This document shows positions 10,658 to 19,202 of a DNA stretch of 33,332 nt, piece by piece. How positions within the stretch are numbered: the first letter of the stretch is position 1; each line of letters begins with the position of its first letter. A program made the position numbers and the translations under genes. The DNA comes from Thiorhodococcus mannitoliphagus (GTDB taxonomy: Bacteria; Pseudomonadota; Gammaproteobacteria; Chromatiales; Chromatiaceae). Under the pieces are notes generated by a model, which was given only the letters and a program-made list of their open reading frames with translations, was not told where the DNA came from and did no database searches. Where the stretch lies: contig NZ_JAAIJR010000058.1 of the NCBI RefSeq assembly GCF_010915725.1, positions 1 through 33,332 on the forward strand, read 5' to 3'.

Positions 10658-11269
10658 ATGCAGAAGATGCACCAAACCACAATAGGCCTCTTGGCGGCTG
10701 CCCTGACCTTGACCAACGTCAGCCGCGCCGACGAGGTCATCGACCAGATCGACACCGCCAAGAAGGCCTACGAATCAGGCGAGCTGCGCAGCGCCGTGGA
10801 GACGCTCAACTTTGCCGTCGCCAAGATTCAGGAACAGATGACGGAGAGCTTACTCAAGCTGCTGCCCGAGGCGCTCGACGGCTGGACCGCCGATCCGCCG
10901 GAGTCCCAGAGCGGGGGCATGGCGGCCATGATTACCGGCACCACGCTGAGCCGTCGCTACGCGCGCGCGGATGGCGCCGAGGTCACACTCAATCTCATGG
11001 CCGATTCGCCCATGATGCCCATGCTCACCATGGCGATGTCCATGCCCTTCGTGATGCAGAGCAACCAGGACATGAAGACCTATTCCTTCAAGGGGCATCG
11101 CGGCATGGTCGAGCACGCCGCCGATACCACGGACTACGAAGTGACCTTGATGGTCGGCAACCGACTCGTCATCCAGGGCCAGGGCAGCCAGCTCGAGGAC
11201 ATCGCATCGATCGAAGCCTATTTAGAGCGCCTGGACCTCGATGCCATCCAGGCGGCGCTGACCAAGTAG
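10658..11269 (+). CDS. Secreted protein of unknown function, Met-rich segment
   Basis: 203-aa protein with a classical signal peptide: MQKMHQ, hydrophobic core to residue 20, likely cleavage at SRA/DE after residue 24. The mature N terminus (DEVIDQIDTAKKAYESGELRS) is helical and TPR-like. The rest alternates strands and contains a segment around 117-136 with eight methionines in twenty residues, followed by a GHRGMVEH stretch. No known family is recognised. ATG 10658 is preferred over the upstream in-frame ATG at 10610 because only the former places the signal peptide at the start. It is the last gene of the symporter-kinase operon by direction and spacing (about 95 bp after DUF294), but could have its own promoter. 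Periplasmic location is inferred. Confidence 0.75.
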   Translation: MQKMHQTTIGLLAAALTLTNVSRADEVIDQIDTAKKAYESGELRSAVETLNFAVAKIQEQMTESLLKLLPEALDGWTADPPESQSGGMAAMITGTTLSRRYARADGAEVTLNLMADSPMMPMLTMAMSMPFVMQSNQDMKTYSFKGHRGMVEHAADTTDYEVTLMVGNRLVIQGQGSQLEDIASIEAYLERLDLDAIQAALTK

Positions 11270-11548
11270 CCCCGCGCTGGAGCGGCGCCCTTGGCGCGAC
11301 GCCGCCGTTCCTAGAATCCTTGAGGGCGCAAAATGCTTGCAGATGAGTCAGATTTCGATGAAGCGTCCGACCATCCAAGGCCGTCGGGATCGGTATCGAA
11401 CCGACGATAGCGATCCCGATCCCGATCCCGATCCCGATCCCGATCCCGATCCCGATCCCGATCCCGATCCCGATCCCGATCCCGATCCCGTTGGCATGAC
11501 TCGTCGGTCTGAGGCGAAGCCTCGCTAGAGATTGAAAAGCAACCGCAC
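11270..11548. other. Convergent intergenic region with hexamer array and hairpin
   Basis: Region between two convergent genes (secreted protein, plus; sppA, minus). It holds the GATCCC array and, at 11511-11523, the perfect small hairpin GAGGC-GAA-GCCTC, which could act as a bidirectional terminator stem although neither side has a long T-run. The open frame 11337-11528 reads a pure Asp-Pro run across the array; with no ribosome site and no domain it is not accepted as a gene. Confidence 0.5.
11412..11490. repeat. Hexanucleotide tandem repeat (GATCCC)x13
   Basis: Thirteen uninterrupted copies of GATCCC (78 bp) plus one further G form a perfect array. The flanks contain degenerate units (GATCGGTATCG at about 11390-11400 and GATAGCGATCCC just before), suggesting expansion from a diverged seed. 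The unit preserves frame, encoding Asp-Pro on the plus strand and Asp-Arg on the minus strand, but no convincing gene spans it. Perfect identity over 13 copies indicates recent or ongoing slippage. Confidence 0.95.
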
Positions 11549-12556
11549 TCAGTGGGGCAGCCCGAGCCCCGTCGAGAGGCTGAGGCTTTCCGAGACACCA
11601 AGCCCGAAGCTGGCCCCGAGCCGCTTGGCGACGGATTCGAGCAGGTCGCGTTTTTTGGTGTAGTCGACGAGCGTCTCGGTACCAATGATCTCGCGGGCCA
11701 CGGAGCTCGAGCTGCCAAGCCCGTCGGCGAGACCAAGCTCGACCGCTTCCTGTCCGCTCCAGAAGAGTCCACTGAAGATCTCCTCACCGCCCTTCAGCTT
11801 GTCGCCCCGCCCCGCCTTGACCTCGGCGATGAACTGCTGGTGCAAGGTGTCGAGCACGCCTTGGACGAAGAGGCGCTGAGCCTCGGGCAGCGGCGAGAAG
11901 GGGTCGAGAATGCCCTTGTTGTCGCCGGCAGTCAGGAGCCGCCGCTCGACCCCGAAGTCGTGCATCGCCTGCTGGAATCCGAAGCTGTCGATCCGCACCC
12001 CAATGGAGCCGACCAGACTGGCCTTGTCGACGTAGATGGCATCGGCGCCGACGGCGATGTAGTAACCACCGGAGGCGCAGAGGTCGACGGCGACGGCATA
12101 GACGGGCATATCCTTGTCGTGCTCTTCCTGGTACTTCGCCTTGAGCCGTTTGATCTCATCGTTGATATAGCCGGCTTGAACTGGACTCCCGCCGGGGCTG
12201 TTGATGCGCAGGATGATGCCTTGGACCTTGTCCGACTCGAAGGCGGTCCTGAGCGCGCCGATCACGCGGTCCGCACTGGCCGCCGACTCCGGGGCGATCA
12301 CGCCCTTGATGTCGATCAGCGCCGTGTGGTCCTCATCCGAGGACACCATACCCTTGAGGCTGCCCAGATTGGCCAGTGCCAGCAAGCCGATGAGGTAGAG
12401 CAGGATCAGCAGCTTGAAGAGATTCCCCCAACGGCGCCGGCTGCGCTGATCGTGCAGGTATTCGCCCGCCATGCGATTGAGCACCGCACGCTCCCAGTCG
12501 GGCTGGCCTGGGGCCGGCATCGGCTCCTCAGGTCGTTTCCAGAATCTCCACTTCAT
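11549..12556 (-). CDS. sppA: Signal peptide peptidase SppA (36K type)
   Basis: 335-aa inner-membrane serine protease that degrades signal peptides left after secretion. A cytoplasmic N terminus is followed by one transmembrane helix (about 46-66). The protease domain has ILRINSPGGSP (115-124), the nucleophile in CASGGYYIA (Ser162), the SLVGSIGV segment (180-187), and a catalytic lysine candidate Lys214 in GDNKGILDPFSP. The Ser-Lys spacing of 52 residues equals that of the well-studied Bacillus enzyme. Length fits the short one-domain SppA class. It is the third gene of the rluC-HAD-sppA minus-strand group, an order shared with Pseudomonas. The HAD stop and this start are 54 bp apart, allowing read-through transcription. 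Confidence 0.92.
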   Translation of the reverse strand: MKWRFWKRPEEPMPAPGQPDWERAVLNRMAGEYLHDQRSRRRWGNLFKLLILLYLIGLLALANLGSLKGMVSSDEDHTALIDIKGVIAPESAASADRVIGALRTAFESDKVQGIILRINSPGGSPVQAGYINDEIKRLKAKYQEEHDKDMPVYAVAVDLCASGGYYIAVGADAIYVDKASLVGSIGVRIDSFGFQQAMHDFGVERRLLTAGDNKGILDPFSPLPEAQRLFVQGVLDTLHQQFIAEVKAGRGDKLKGGEEIFSGLFWSGQEAVELGLADGLGSSSSVAREIIGTETLVDYTKKRDLLESVAKRLGASFGLGVSESLSLSTGLGLPH

Positions 12557-12609
12557 GCTAAAGCTCCTCGCGGGCGCGCTGCGCCCATGCTCGAAATTGG
12601 GTAGGGATG

Positions 12610-13287
12610 TCAGATTCTTACGGCGAGGCGATCAGCCTCCGCTTGATCGAGCCAGCCAGGCAGGACATGAAGCGAGTCCAGGCACGCCAAGGGCGCCTGC
12701 GCCAGCAAGCGTTCCGCGGAATGAACCCCGTAGCAAACGGCTAGTGAAGCCACGCCGGCATTGCGCGCCATCTGCAGGTCGTATTCGGTGTCGCCGACCA
12801 TGAGCGTCTGCGCCGGCCGCACGCCGAGTTCATCCATCAGCTCAAGCAACATCTGAGGGTTTGGCTTGGAAAAGGTTTCATCCGCGCATCGCGTCGCGTG
12901 AAAAAGGGTATCCAATCCCGTCTCGGCCAAGGACCTGTCCAGCCCCATGCGGCTCTTGCCCGTCGCCACCGCAAGTCGATAGCCGCGCTCCGTCACCCAC
13001 TTGAGCGCCTCCAGCGCCCCGGGGAAAAGCACCGAGGGCGTCTGGTTCGTCACCAAGAAGTGGCGCCGATACCTTGTGATCAGCTCGGCACGCAGCCTTG
13101 CGTCAGCGGACGGCATGAGTTGCTGCATGGCCTCGTCGAGCCCGAGCCCGATGATATCGCGCGCCGCCTCGGCCGAAGGCGGTGTCAGTTCCAAATCCAA
13201 GAAGGCGGACTGAAGACAGGTCACGATGCGTGCCTCCGAGTCCATCAGGGTCCCGTCCCAATCGAATACGATCAGCTCGAATCTCAC
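12610..13287 (-). CDS. HAD-superfamily hydrolase, phosphoglycolate phosphatase-like
   Basis: 225-aa HAD phosphatase of the Gph/PGMB type. Motif I is VFDWDGTLMDS (nucleophile Asp9, acid Asp11). A helical cap follows; motif II is AVATGKS; motif III lysine is in KPNPQML; motif IV is MVGDTEYD. Probable substrate is a small phosphate ester such as 2-phosphoglycolate, but paralogues next to rluC have not been assigned a firm substrate. The start is GTG (13285-13287), overlapping the rluC stop as GTGA, which implies translational coupling. The neighbourhood rluC-HAD-sppA is conserved in Pseudomonas and related bacteria, supporting orthology to that uncharacterised paralogue rather than to the cbb-linked or trp-linked gph. 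Confidence 0.88.
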   Translation of the reverse strand: MRFELIVFDWDGTLMDSEARIVTCLQSAFLDLELTPPSAEAARDIIGLGLDEAMQQLMPSADARLRAELITRYRRHFLVTNQTPSVLFPGALEALKWVTERGYRLAVATGKSRMGLDRSLAETGLDTLFHATRCADETFSKPNPQMLLELMDELGVRPAQTLMVGDTEYDLQMARNAGVASLAVCYGVHSAERLLAQAPLACLDSLHVLPGWLDQAEADRLAVRI

Positions 13288-14531
13288 GTCGTCGCCTCCA
13301 AAGCATCCAAGACATCCTGCAGCGCTGCCGGCAGCGGGGCCTCCACACGCAGCGGGCGCACCATCTCGCCGAGCCGGAAGCTTAGGGCTGAAGCGTGCAG
13401 GAACAAGCGCTTGAGCCCGGCCTCCTTGAGCGCCCGATTCATCGTCTCATTCCCATATTTGGGATCTCCGGCCAGTGGCGCACCCAAGTGTGCCGCATGG
13501 ACCCTTATCTGATGGGTTCGCCCCGTCAGCAGCTCGGCCTCGACCAGCGTCAGGGCTTGCCCCTGAAAGCAGAATCTTTCCCGGCGTCGAAATCGCGTAC
13601 GCGCCTCCTTGCCCTCGGCGCTATCGACTTCGACCAGGCGCTCGCCGCTCCTGAGCACGTTCTTCTTCAAGGGCGCATCGACCAACAGCTCCGCACGCGG
13701 CAGCTCGCCAACCATGAGCGCAAGGTAGCGCTTGCCCATGCCGCCCTCGCGAATGATGCGATGCAGCTCACGCAAGGCGCTGCGGCGCTTACTGACGACC
13801 AGACAGCCAGAGGTCTCGCGATCGAGCCGATGGACCAGCTCCAGCTCGCGCCCTGGTCTGAGCTGGCGGAGCGACTCGATCAGCCCATAGCTCAAGCCGC
13901 TGCCCCCATGCACGGCAAGCCCCGAGGGCTTGTCGATCACCAGCAGGCGCTCGTCCTCATAGAGCACGGCCGTCCCGAGCTGAGCCAAATGCGCATCCGA
14001 GGCCCGTCCGACGGGGGCGGCCTCAGCCTGTCGCATGGGAGGGATACGCACCATGTCGCCCTGGCGCACGCGATGATTGGCTTTCACACGGCCCTTGTTG
14101 ACCCTGACCTCACCACGACGGAGGATGCGATAGACGTGGCTGCGCGGCACGCCCTTTACGAAGCGCAGCAAGAAGTTGTCGATTCTTTGCCCGTCCGACT
14201 CCTGATCCACACAAACCTGTTGTGGTGCGCTAACAGCACCCCCACCATGGTCTTCTGAGGAAGGGAATGGTGAATGGGCGCGGGGCCTTGCCTTGAGCTT
14301 GGGCTTCAACGCGGATCTTGAGGATTTCAATTTGGCGACGGACCTGCGGTATGTGGTCAATAGCTGCTTGCGGCTCAATTGCTGCTTAGAAATTTCGCTG
14401 CTAACATTAGCGGCTTGCGCTAGCCAGTGGAAATAGACATCTTTCCCGGAGCGGCGAGCGTTTCCCGAGGTTCGAGTCCAACACCTGTCAGCCGGGCGCC
14501 ATGAGCGACCCTCAGACCCATATACCGGCAT
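13284..14531 (-). CDS. rluC: 23S rRNA pseudouridine synthase RluC
   Basis: Pseudouridine synthase of the RluA family, acting on 23S rRNA (positions 955, 2504 and 2580 in E. coli). Numbered from ATG 14531, an S4 RNA-binding domain covers about 115-165 (QRIDNFLLRFVKGVPRS, RRGEVRVNKGR), then the synthase domain with LLVIDKPSGLAVHGG and the catalytic HRLDRETSG (Asp237), and later LLTGRTHQIRVH. RluC proteins are about 320 aa; this frame gives 415 aa with about 95 non-conserved, basic N-terminal residues. No ATG in frame lies near the expected start; GTG 14210 or an internal TTG are alternatives, so the true 5' end is uncertain. Divergent from rne, as in many Gammaproteobacteria, and overlapping the downstream HAD gene by four bases. 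Confidence 0.88.
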   Translation of the reverse strand: MPVYGSEGRSWRPADRCWTRTSGNARRSGKDVYFHWLAQAANVSSEISKQQLSRKQLLTTYRRSVAKLKSSRSALKPKLKARPRAHSPFPSSEDHGGGAVSAPQQVCVDQESDGQRIDNFLLRFVKGVPRSHVYRILRRGEVRVNKGRVKANHRVRQGDMVRIPPMRQAEAAPVGRASDAHLAQLGTAVLYEDERLLVIDKPSGLAVHGGSGLSYGLIESLRQLRPGRELELVHRLDRETSGCLVVSKRRSALRELHRIIREGGMGKRYLALMVGELPRAELLVDAPLKKNVLRSGERLVEVDSAEGKEARTRFRRRERFCFQGQALTLVEAELLTGRTHQIRVHAAHLGAPLAGDPKYGNETMNRALKEAGLKRLFLHASALSFRLGEMVRPLRVEAPLPAALQDVLDALEATT

Positions 14532-14639
14532 CCATCAATTTGGCCATGCCGCCCGAGGGCCGCGAGGTGCTTCCAACAAGCTCGCCGGGTCGAACGACGC
14601 AGAATTCTACACCCTGCGACCTACCCGTGCGGCGCACGT

Positions 14640-14936
14640 CTAGGCGGACAGGCGCCTCCGGCAACTTCTCTGCCGCTCCAAAGCGGACATCCCTCCAAGC
14701 GGGATAGGTCCGAATGACGCGGGTCCCTCAAGGAACCCGTAAACAATGATTAATGTGCGCGTGCCCGCAGAAAGCCCGCCCAAGCGCGTGCCGGCGAAGC
14801 GGACAATGCAGACGCCTGGAGAGAGCGACACGCCGGGCTGACGGGCGACGCGCCCAGCCAACCGCAGCCCCCTAAGCGTGCTGCGGCGAGGCGCCAAGCC
14901 ACGGGTTACGCGCCGTGGTGTGCAAGAAGGAACAAC
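14640..14936 (+). promoter_or_regulatory. Probable rne 5' untranslated leader
   Basis: The rluC-rne gap ends in a long GC-rich leader with several inverted repeats. The last is CCACGG/CCGTGG (14899-14904 and 14913-14918), ending only nine bases before the ribosome site AAGGA (14927-14931) of rne. In Enterobacteriaceae the rne leader folds into hairpins through which RNase E cleaves its own mRNA and limits its level; position and structure suggest an analogous autoregulatory leader. An AT-rich patch at 14739-14757 is a possible promoter element. Function is inferred. Confidence 0.45.
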
Positions 14937-17825
14937 ATGAAAAGAATGCTCATCAACGCAACTCAGCCGGAAGAGTTGCGCGTCGCGACCGTCGACGGGC
15001 AGTTGCTTTACAACCTCGACATCGAGTCCCCGGGGCGAGAGCAAAAAAAGGCCAACATCTACAAGGGCGTCATCACCCGGGTCGAGCCAAGCCTGGAAGC
15101 GGCATTCGTCGAATACGGGTCGGAGCGCCACGGCTTTCTGCCGCTGAAGGAGATCGCCCGCTCCTATTTCGAGCCCGATAGCGTCAAGCCGGGTACCCGC
15201 GTCAGTATCAAGGAAGCGGTTCGCGAGGGCCGCGAGGTCGTCGTTCAGATCGACAAGGAAGAGCGCGGCAACAAGGGTGCGGCACTGACGACCTTCATCT
15301 CACTCGCCGGCCGCTACCTGGTGCTGATGCCCAACAACCCCCGCGCCGGCGGCGTCTCCCGCCGCATCGAGGGTCAGGACCGCAGTGAGCTGCGCGATGC
15401 CATGAGCCAGCTCGAGATCCCAGAGGACATGGGACTCATCGTGCGCACCGCTGGCGTCGGCAAGAACGTCGAAGAGCTGCAGTGGGATCTGAACTACCTG
15501 CTGCAGCTGTGGAAGGCCATCGTCAGCTCGAGCGAGAGCCGCAAGGCCTCCTTCCTCATCTACCAGGAGAGCGATGTCATCATCCGCTCGATCCGCGACT
15601 ACCTGCGCGCGGATATCGGTGAGATCGTCATCGACGACCCGGCCGTCTACGAACGCGCGGAGAATTTCATCCGTCAGGTCATGCCGCAGAACCTCAAGAA
15701 ACTGCGCATCTACCAAGACGAAGTCCCCCTCTTCACGCGCTACCAGATCGAGACGCAGATCGAGTCGGCCTTCCAGCGGGAGGTTCGACTGCCCTCCGGC
15801 GGTTCGATCGTCATCGATCATACCGAGGCCCTGACCTCCGTCGACATCAACTCGGCGCGCGCCACCAAGGGCGCCGACATTGAGGAAACGGCGCTCAACA
15901 CCAACCTCGAGGCGGCGGACGAGATCGCCCGTCAACTGCGACTGCGCGACCTCGGCGGGCTCTTCGTCATCGATTTCATCGACATGACCCCGCCGAAGAA
16001 TCAGCGCGAGGTCGAGAACCGCCTGCGCGAGGCCCTGAAGCAGGATCGTGCCCGCGTCCAGATCGCGCGCATCTCACGCTTCGGCCTGCTGGAGATGTCT
16101 AGACAGCGCTTGCGCCCATCGCTCGGCGAGTCCAGCCAGCAACCATGTCCCCGCTGCAAGGGCCAGGGCACCATTCGCGGCGTCGAGTCGCTTGCGCTCT
16201 CGATCCTTCGCGTCGTGGAAGAAGAGGCGATGAAGGACAGCACCCATCGCATCCTGGCGCAGCTCCCCGTCAGCGTCGCGACCTTCCTGCTGAACGAAAA
16301 ACGCCGCGCCATCTTGGACATCGAGGAGCGTCAAGACGTCGAGATCCTCCTCCTGCCCAACGAGCACCTCCTGACCCCCGAGTACCAGATCGAGCGCGTC
16401 CGCACCCAAGACTCGGACAAGGATGAGGCGGACGAGCTACCCAGCTACGAGATGGCAACGCCGGGAAACCCTGACGAAGCACCCCACTACGCCAAGCTGG
16501 GACAGCCGCTGCGCGTCGAAGAGCCAGCGGTCAAGCAGGTCACGCCTAGCGCGCCCGTACCGCAGCCGTCACGCGAGCGCACGCCACCGCCCGCCGTCGC
16601 CATTCGTCGAGAGCCAGAGCGTAGCGAACCAGAGAGCCTCCTCAAGCGGATCTGGACCGGCCTGTTCCAGCCGCGAGCCCCAGAGTCGCAGGACGATAGC
16701 GCCATGAGCGCGGCGCCCAGCTCCGACGCAAGCCGGCCTCCAGCTCAGCGCAGTCAAGGACGCGGGCCAGCCCGTCCGAGTGGACGCAACGGCAACGGCG
16801 ACCGCGAGGGGAGATCGCGCACCAATGGGCATGCGCCATCATCCCGCGCCGAGCGCGGTCGCGCCAACGCTGGGGCCGATGCGAGCAACCCAGAAGCAGG
16901 ACGCAGTCCCCGCGACAATGCAAGCGCAGACACAAGCAGCGGCGACGAGGCATCACGCGGCCCGAGATCCGCAGACAGCCGCAATCGCCGAGGCGGCACG
17001 CGCGGACGCGGACGCAGAGGCTCGAGCAGCAGCACTCAGCGCCCGGACAGCAACGGCGCATCAACTGCAGGGCAATCCGATCCTGGCGTGAGTTCTGCTG
17101 CCACGGAGAGCGACTCGCAAGCGCCGCAAGCGGCTCACTCCGCCCGCAGCAAGCCTCAGGAGCGCGCCAACCGAGCCGACGATCCCAGACGCAGCCAGAC
17201 GCAAGCGGAAAGTCCCGAGGACAGCGGCCTGGACACGGCATCCGCGCCGGACGCTAGCAGCGCGGAGGCTGATGCCGAACGAACCCAGGGTGCTGGCGGC
17301 ACTCCCGGCAACGAGCGCTCACGCTCGTCTCGCCGCCGCCGCGGTGGACGCAACCGTCGGCGGCCGGCGGCCAACGGCGATTCCGGCGACATCGCCCAGT
17401 CGGCGGATGCAGCACAAGGCCATTCACCCTCTGGCGATGCGCCCGCCTCCCCAAGCGAAAGCAAGCCCGCAGCGGAGAGCGCGCGGACTCAGGATGTCGC
17501 TGGGGAGCAAAACCCGAAGCCGTCACGAGAAGCCGCACCGAGGCGAGACGACTTGGATCAGGACCGCCCGACGACACAAGCCCCGCCGAGCGTTGAGCCG
17601 AAAGAGCCACCAGCGCCGAGTGCGACGCGGGAGCCGGACAGCGCATCGCCAATGCCGATGCTGCCCGGGCCTGAAACCAAGCGTGACTGGGGGGATGCCC
17701 CGGCCTCGCAAGACGTGCCCCCAGCCGCCGAGCGGCCGCGCGCGGCACCCCCTGAGCCAATGCAGAGCCAGCCGCCAATCGCCGCATCAACAGGCGGCCC
17801 GAGCGCAAGCTCGGATGACAGCTGA
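14937..17825 (+). CDS. rne: Ribonuclease E
   Basis: 962-aa RNase E, the endonuclease that starts mRNA decay and matures rRNA and tRNA, and the scaffold of the degradosome. The N-terminal catalytic half aligns residue for residue with E. coli: S1 domain from about 35, catalytic Asp303 (SVDINSA) and Asp346 (VIDFIDM), and the zinc-link CPRC at Cys404 and Cys407. [12 protein letters not shown] (566-577) is a short amphipathic helix at the position of the E. coli membrane-targeting segment. Residues about 590-962 are disordered, rich in Ser, Arg, Pro and Ala, with Arg-rich clusters such as [14 protein letters not shown] and [12 protein letters not shown] that probably bind RNA; partner sites are not recognisable. 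Ribosome site AAGGA is five bases upstream. Divergent from rluC. Confidence 0.96.
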   Translation: MKRMLINATQPEELRVATVDGQLLYNLDIESPGREQKKANIYKGVITRVEPSLEAAFVEYGSERHGFLPLKEIARSYFEPDSVKPGTRVSIKEAVREGREVVVQIDKEERGNKGAALTTFISLAGRYLVLMPNNPRAGGVSRRIEGQDRSELRDAMSQLEIPEDMGLIVRTAGVGKNVEELQWDLNYLLQLWKAIVSSSESRKASFLIYQESDVIIRSIRDYLRADIGEIVIDDPAVYERAENFIRQVMPQNLKKLRIYQDEVPLFTRYQIETQIESAFQREVRLPSGGSIVIDHTEALTSVDINSARATKGADIEETALNTNLEAADEIARQLRLRDLGGLFVIDFIDMTPPKNQREVENRLREALKQDRARVQIARISRFGLLEMSRQRLRPSLGESSQQPCPRCKGQGTIRGVESLALSILRVVEEEAMKDSTHRILAQLPVSVATFLLNEKRRAILDIEERQDVEILLLPNEHLLTPEYQIERVRTQDSDKDEADELPSYEMATPGNPDEAPHYAKLGQPLRVEEPAVKQVTPSAPVPQPSRERTPPPAVAIRREPERSEPESLLKRIWTGLFQPRAPESQDDSAMSAAPSSDASRPPAQRSQGRGPARPSGRNGNGDREGRSRTNGHAPSSRAERGRANAGADASNPEAGRSPRDNASADTSSGDEASRGPRSADSRNRRGGTRGRGRRGSSSSTQRPDSNGASTAGQSDPGVSSAATESDSQAPQAAHSARSKPQERANRADDPRRSQTQAESPEDSGLDTASAPDASSAEADAERTQGAGGTPGNERSRSSRRRRGGRNRRRPAANGDSGDIAQSADAAQGHSPSGDAPASPSESKPAAESARTQDVAGEQNPKPSREAAPRRDDLDQDRPTTQAPPSVEPKEPPAPSATREPDSASPMPMLPGPETKRDWGDAPASQDVPPAAERPRAAPPEPMQSQPPIAASTGGPSASSDDS

Positions 17826-17846
17826 GCCGATACCACCAGTGATGAC

Positions 17847-17872
17847 AGCGGGGCTCGATCAGGAGCCCCGCT
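17847..17872 (+). terminator. Strong hairpin after rne
   Basis: A perfect 10-bp stem AGCGGGGCTC/GAGCCCCGCT with a six-base loop begins 22 bases after the rne stop. It lacks a T-run, so it is either a Rho-assisted/imperfect terminator or a 3'-end stabilising stem. It separates rne from the sulfotransferase gene and suggests the latter cassette has its own promoter or depends on read-through. Confidence 0.55.
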
Positions 17873-17921
17873 GAGCGCCGGACCGCCCAACCCGCGAGCC
17901 CCTATTGGCAGCCTCCGCATC

Positions 17922-19139
17922 ATGCTCAGACTCTTCGTCGAAAGCCAAGTCCGCATCCTCAGCCTAGCATTCCGGCTGCTTGTCCCTCGCAAGGCTGGAT
18001 CCCGCGCCAGCCTGAAACGCCTGACGGTCCTCTTGGCCTTCATGCCGCTCTTCGCCGTCGTCCAGCTCCTTCACTGGGCCGGCTTTCTGCTCGACGAGAT
18101 CCTCTTTCCAGCCTACCGACGCGTCGAGGTCCGCGCCCCGCTGTTCGTCCTCGGCGTCCCGCGCAGCGGCACGACCCATCTGCATCGCGTTCTGGCGGAG
18201 GACGAGCAGTACACGACCTTCTCCACCTGGGAGTGCTTCTTCGCCTTGTCAGTCACGGCCCGACGCTTCTGGCTCGGCGTCGGATGGCTGGACGCAAAGG
18301 TCGGAAGGCCCTTGGGAAGGCTCCTGAACTGGTCGGAGGGGAAGCTGCTCGGCGGCATGGCCGAGGTCCATCGCATGAGCCTCGGGGATCCGGAGGAAGA
18401 CTACTTCGCGCTCATGCCCGCGCTCGCTTGCTTCATCCTGGTCCTGCCGTTCGCACACTCGGACTTCGTCTGGCACATGGGCACCTTTGACCGCGACATG
18501 CCCGAGGGCGAGCGGCAGCGCCTCATGCATTTCTACCATCGCGCCCTGCAGCGCCACCTTTACGTTCATGGGCCCGACAAGCGCCTACTCTCCAAGAACG
18601 CCGCTTTCGCACCCTTGGCACATGCACTCAGGGACCGGTTCCCGGATGCGCGCTTCATGATCTGCCTGCGCGAGCCCACCAGGACCATCCCCTCTCAGCT
18701 CAGTTCGATCGAGTCTGGCATCCGCTTTTTCGATGCCCTCTCGCAAGCGCCGGACCTGCGATCACGCCTGACCGAGCAGCTCGGCTTCTACTACCGAAAT
18801 CTCGACCAAGCCTTCAGCACGACACCCGAAAACCGCTGCGTTTGGGTTACCATGAGCACGCTCAAGAAGGATCTTGGCGCTGCGATCGGACGGATCTACA
18901 ACCAGCTCGAACTGGATCTGAGCACTGAATTCCGCAGCCGATTGGCACACCAGGAAGCGCACAGCCGGCAGTACCGCAGCGGCCATCGTTATTCGCTTGA
19001 GCAATATGGTCTGACCCAGGAAGCGATCGAGCGGAGACTTGGGGGCCTCTACGCCAAGCTCTCCAAGCGCGCCATCGCACTTGAGAGCGCACCTGAGGCC
19101 AAGGCAAGGCGAGCGCAGCTCGAGGCGCTGGTGACCTGA
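17922..19139 (+). CDS. Sulfotransferase family protein (PAPS-dependent)
   Basis: 405-aa sulfotransferase of the Sulfotransfer_3 type. The 5'-phosphosulfate loop is FVLGVPRSGTTHLHR (about 75-89); the 3'-phosphate motif is CLREPTRTIPSQL (248-260) with RLLSKN (221-226) before it. The enzyme would transfer sulfate from PAPS to a hydroxyl or amine of a glycan, lipid or small molecule. The N-terminal 60 residues are basic and hydrophobic (about 33-60), suggesting association with the inner face of the membrane. It is first of three plus-strand genes with a GT4 glycosyltransferase and a deacetylase-like protein, so a sugar or glycolipid acceptor is likely. No clear Shine-Dalgarno is seen at ATG 17922. 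Acceptor specificity cannot be read from sequence. Confidence 0.85.
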   Translation: MLRLFVESQVRILSLAFRLLVPRKAGSRASLKRLTVLLAFMPLFAVVQLLHWAGFLLDEILFPAYRRVEVRAPLFVLGVPRSGTTHLHRVLAEDEQYTTFSTWECFFALSVTARRFWLGVGWLDAKVGRPLGRLLNWSEGKLLGGMAEVHRMSLGDPEEDYFALMPALACFILVLPFAHSDFVWHMGTFDRDMPEGERQRLMHFYHRALQRHLYVHGPDKRLLSKNAAFAPLAHALRDRFPDARFMICLREPTRTIPSQLSSIESGIRFFDALSQAPDLRSRLTEQLGFYYRNLDQAFSTTPENRCVWVTMSTLKKDLGAAIGRIYNQLELDLSTEFRSRLAHQEAHSRQYRSGHRYSLEQYGLTQEAIERRLGGLYAKLSKRAIALESAPEAKARRAQLEALVT

Positions 19140-19202
19140 GCCGAACCCATGGGGGCGCGCCGAGATCCACCAAAGCCGAGGCAAACCCCTTAGATCCTCA
19201 CC

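Noticed and set aside
11337-11528. 63-aa frame with an Asp-Pro repeat
   Set aside because: The frame exists because of the GATCCC array; no ribosome site and no similarity outside the repeat.
11552-12604. 350-aa plus-strand frame opposite sppA
   Set aside because: Antisense shadow of a gene with intact catalytic residues.
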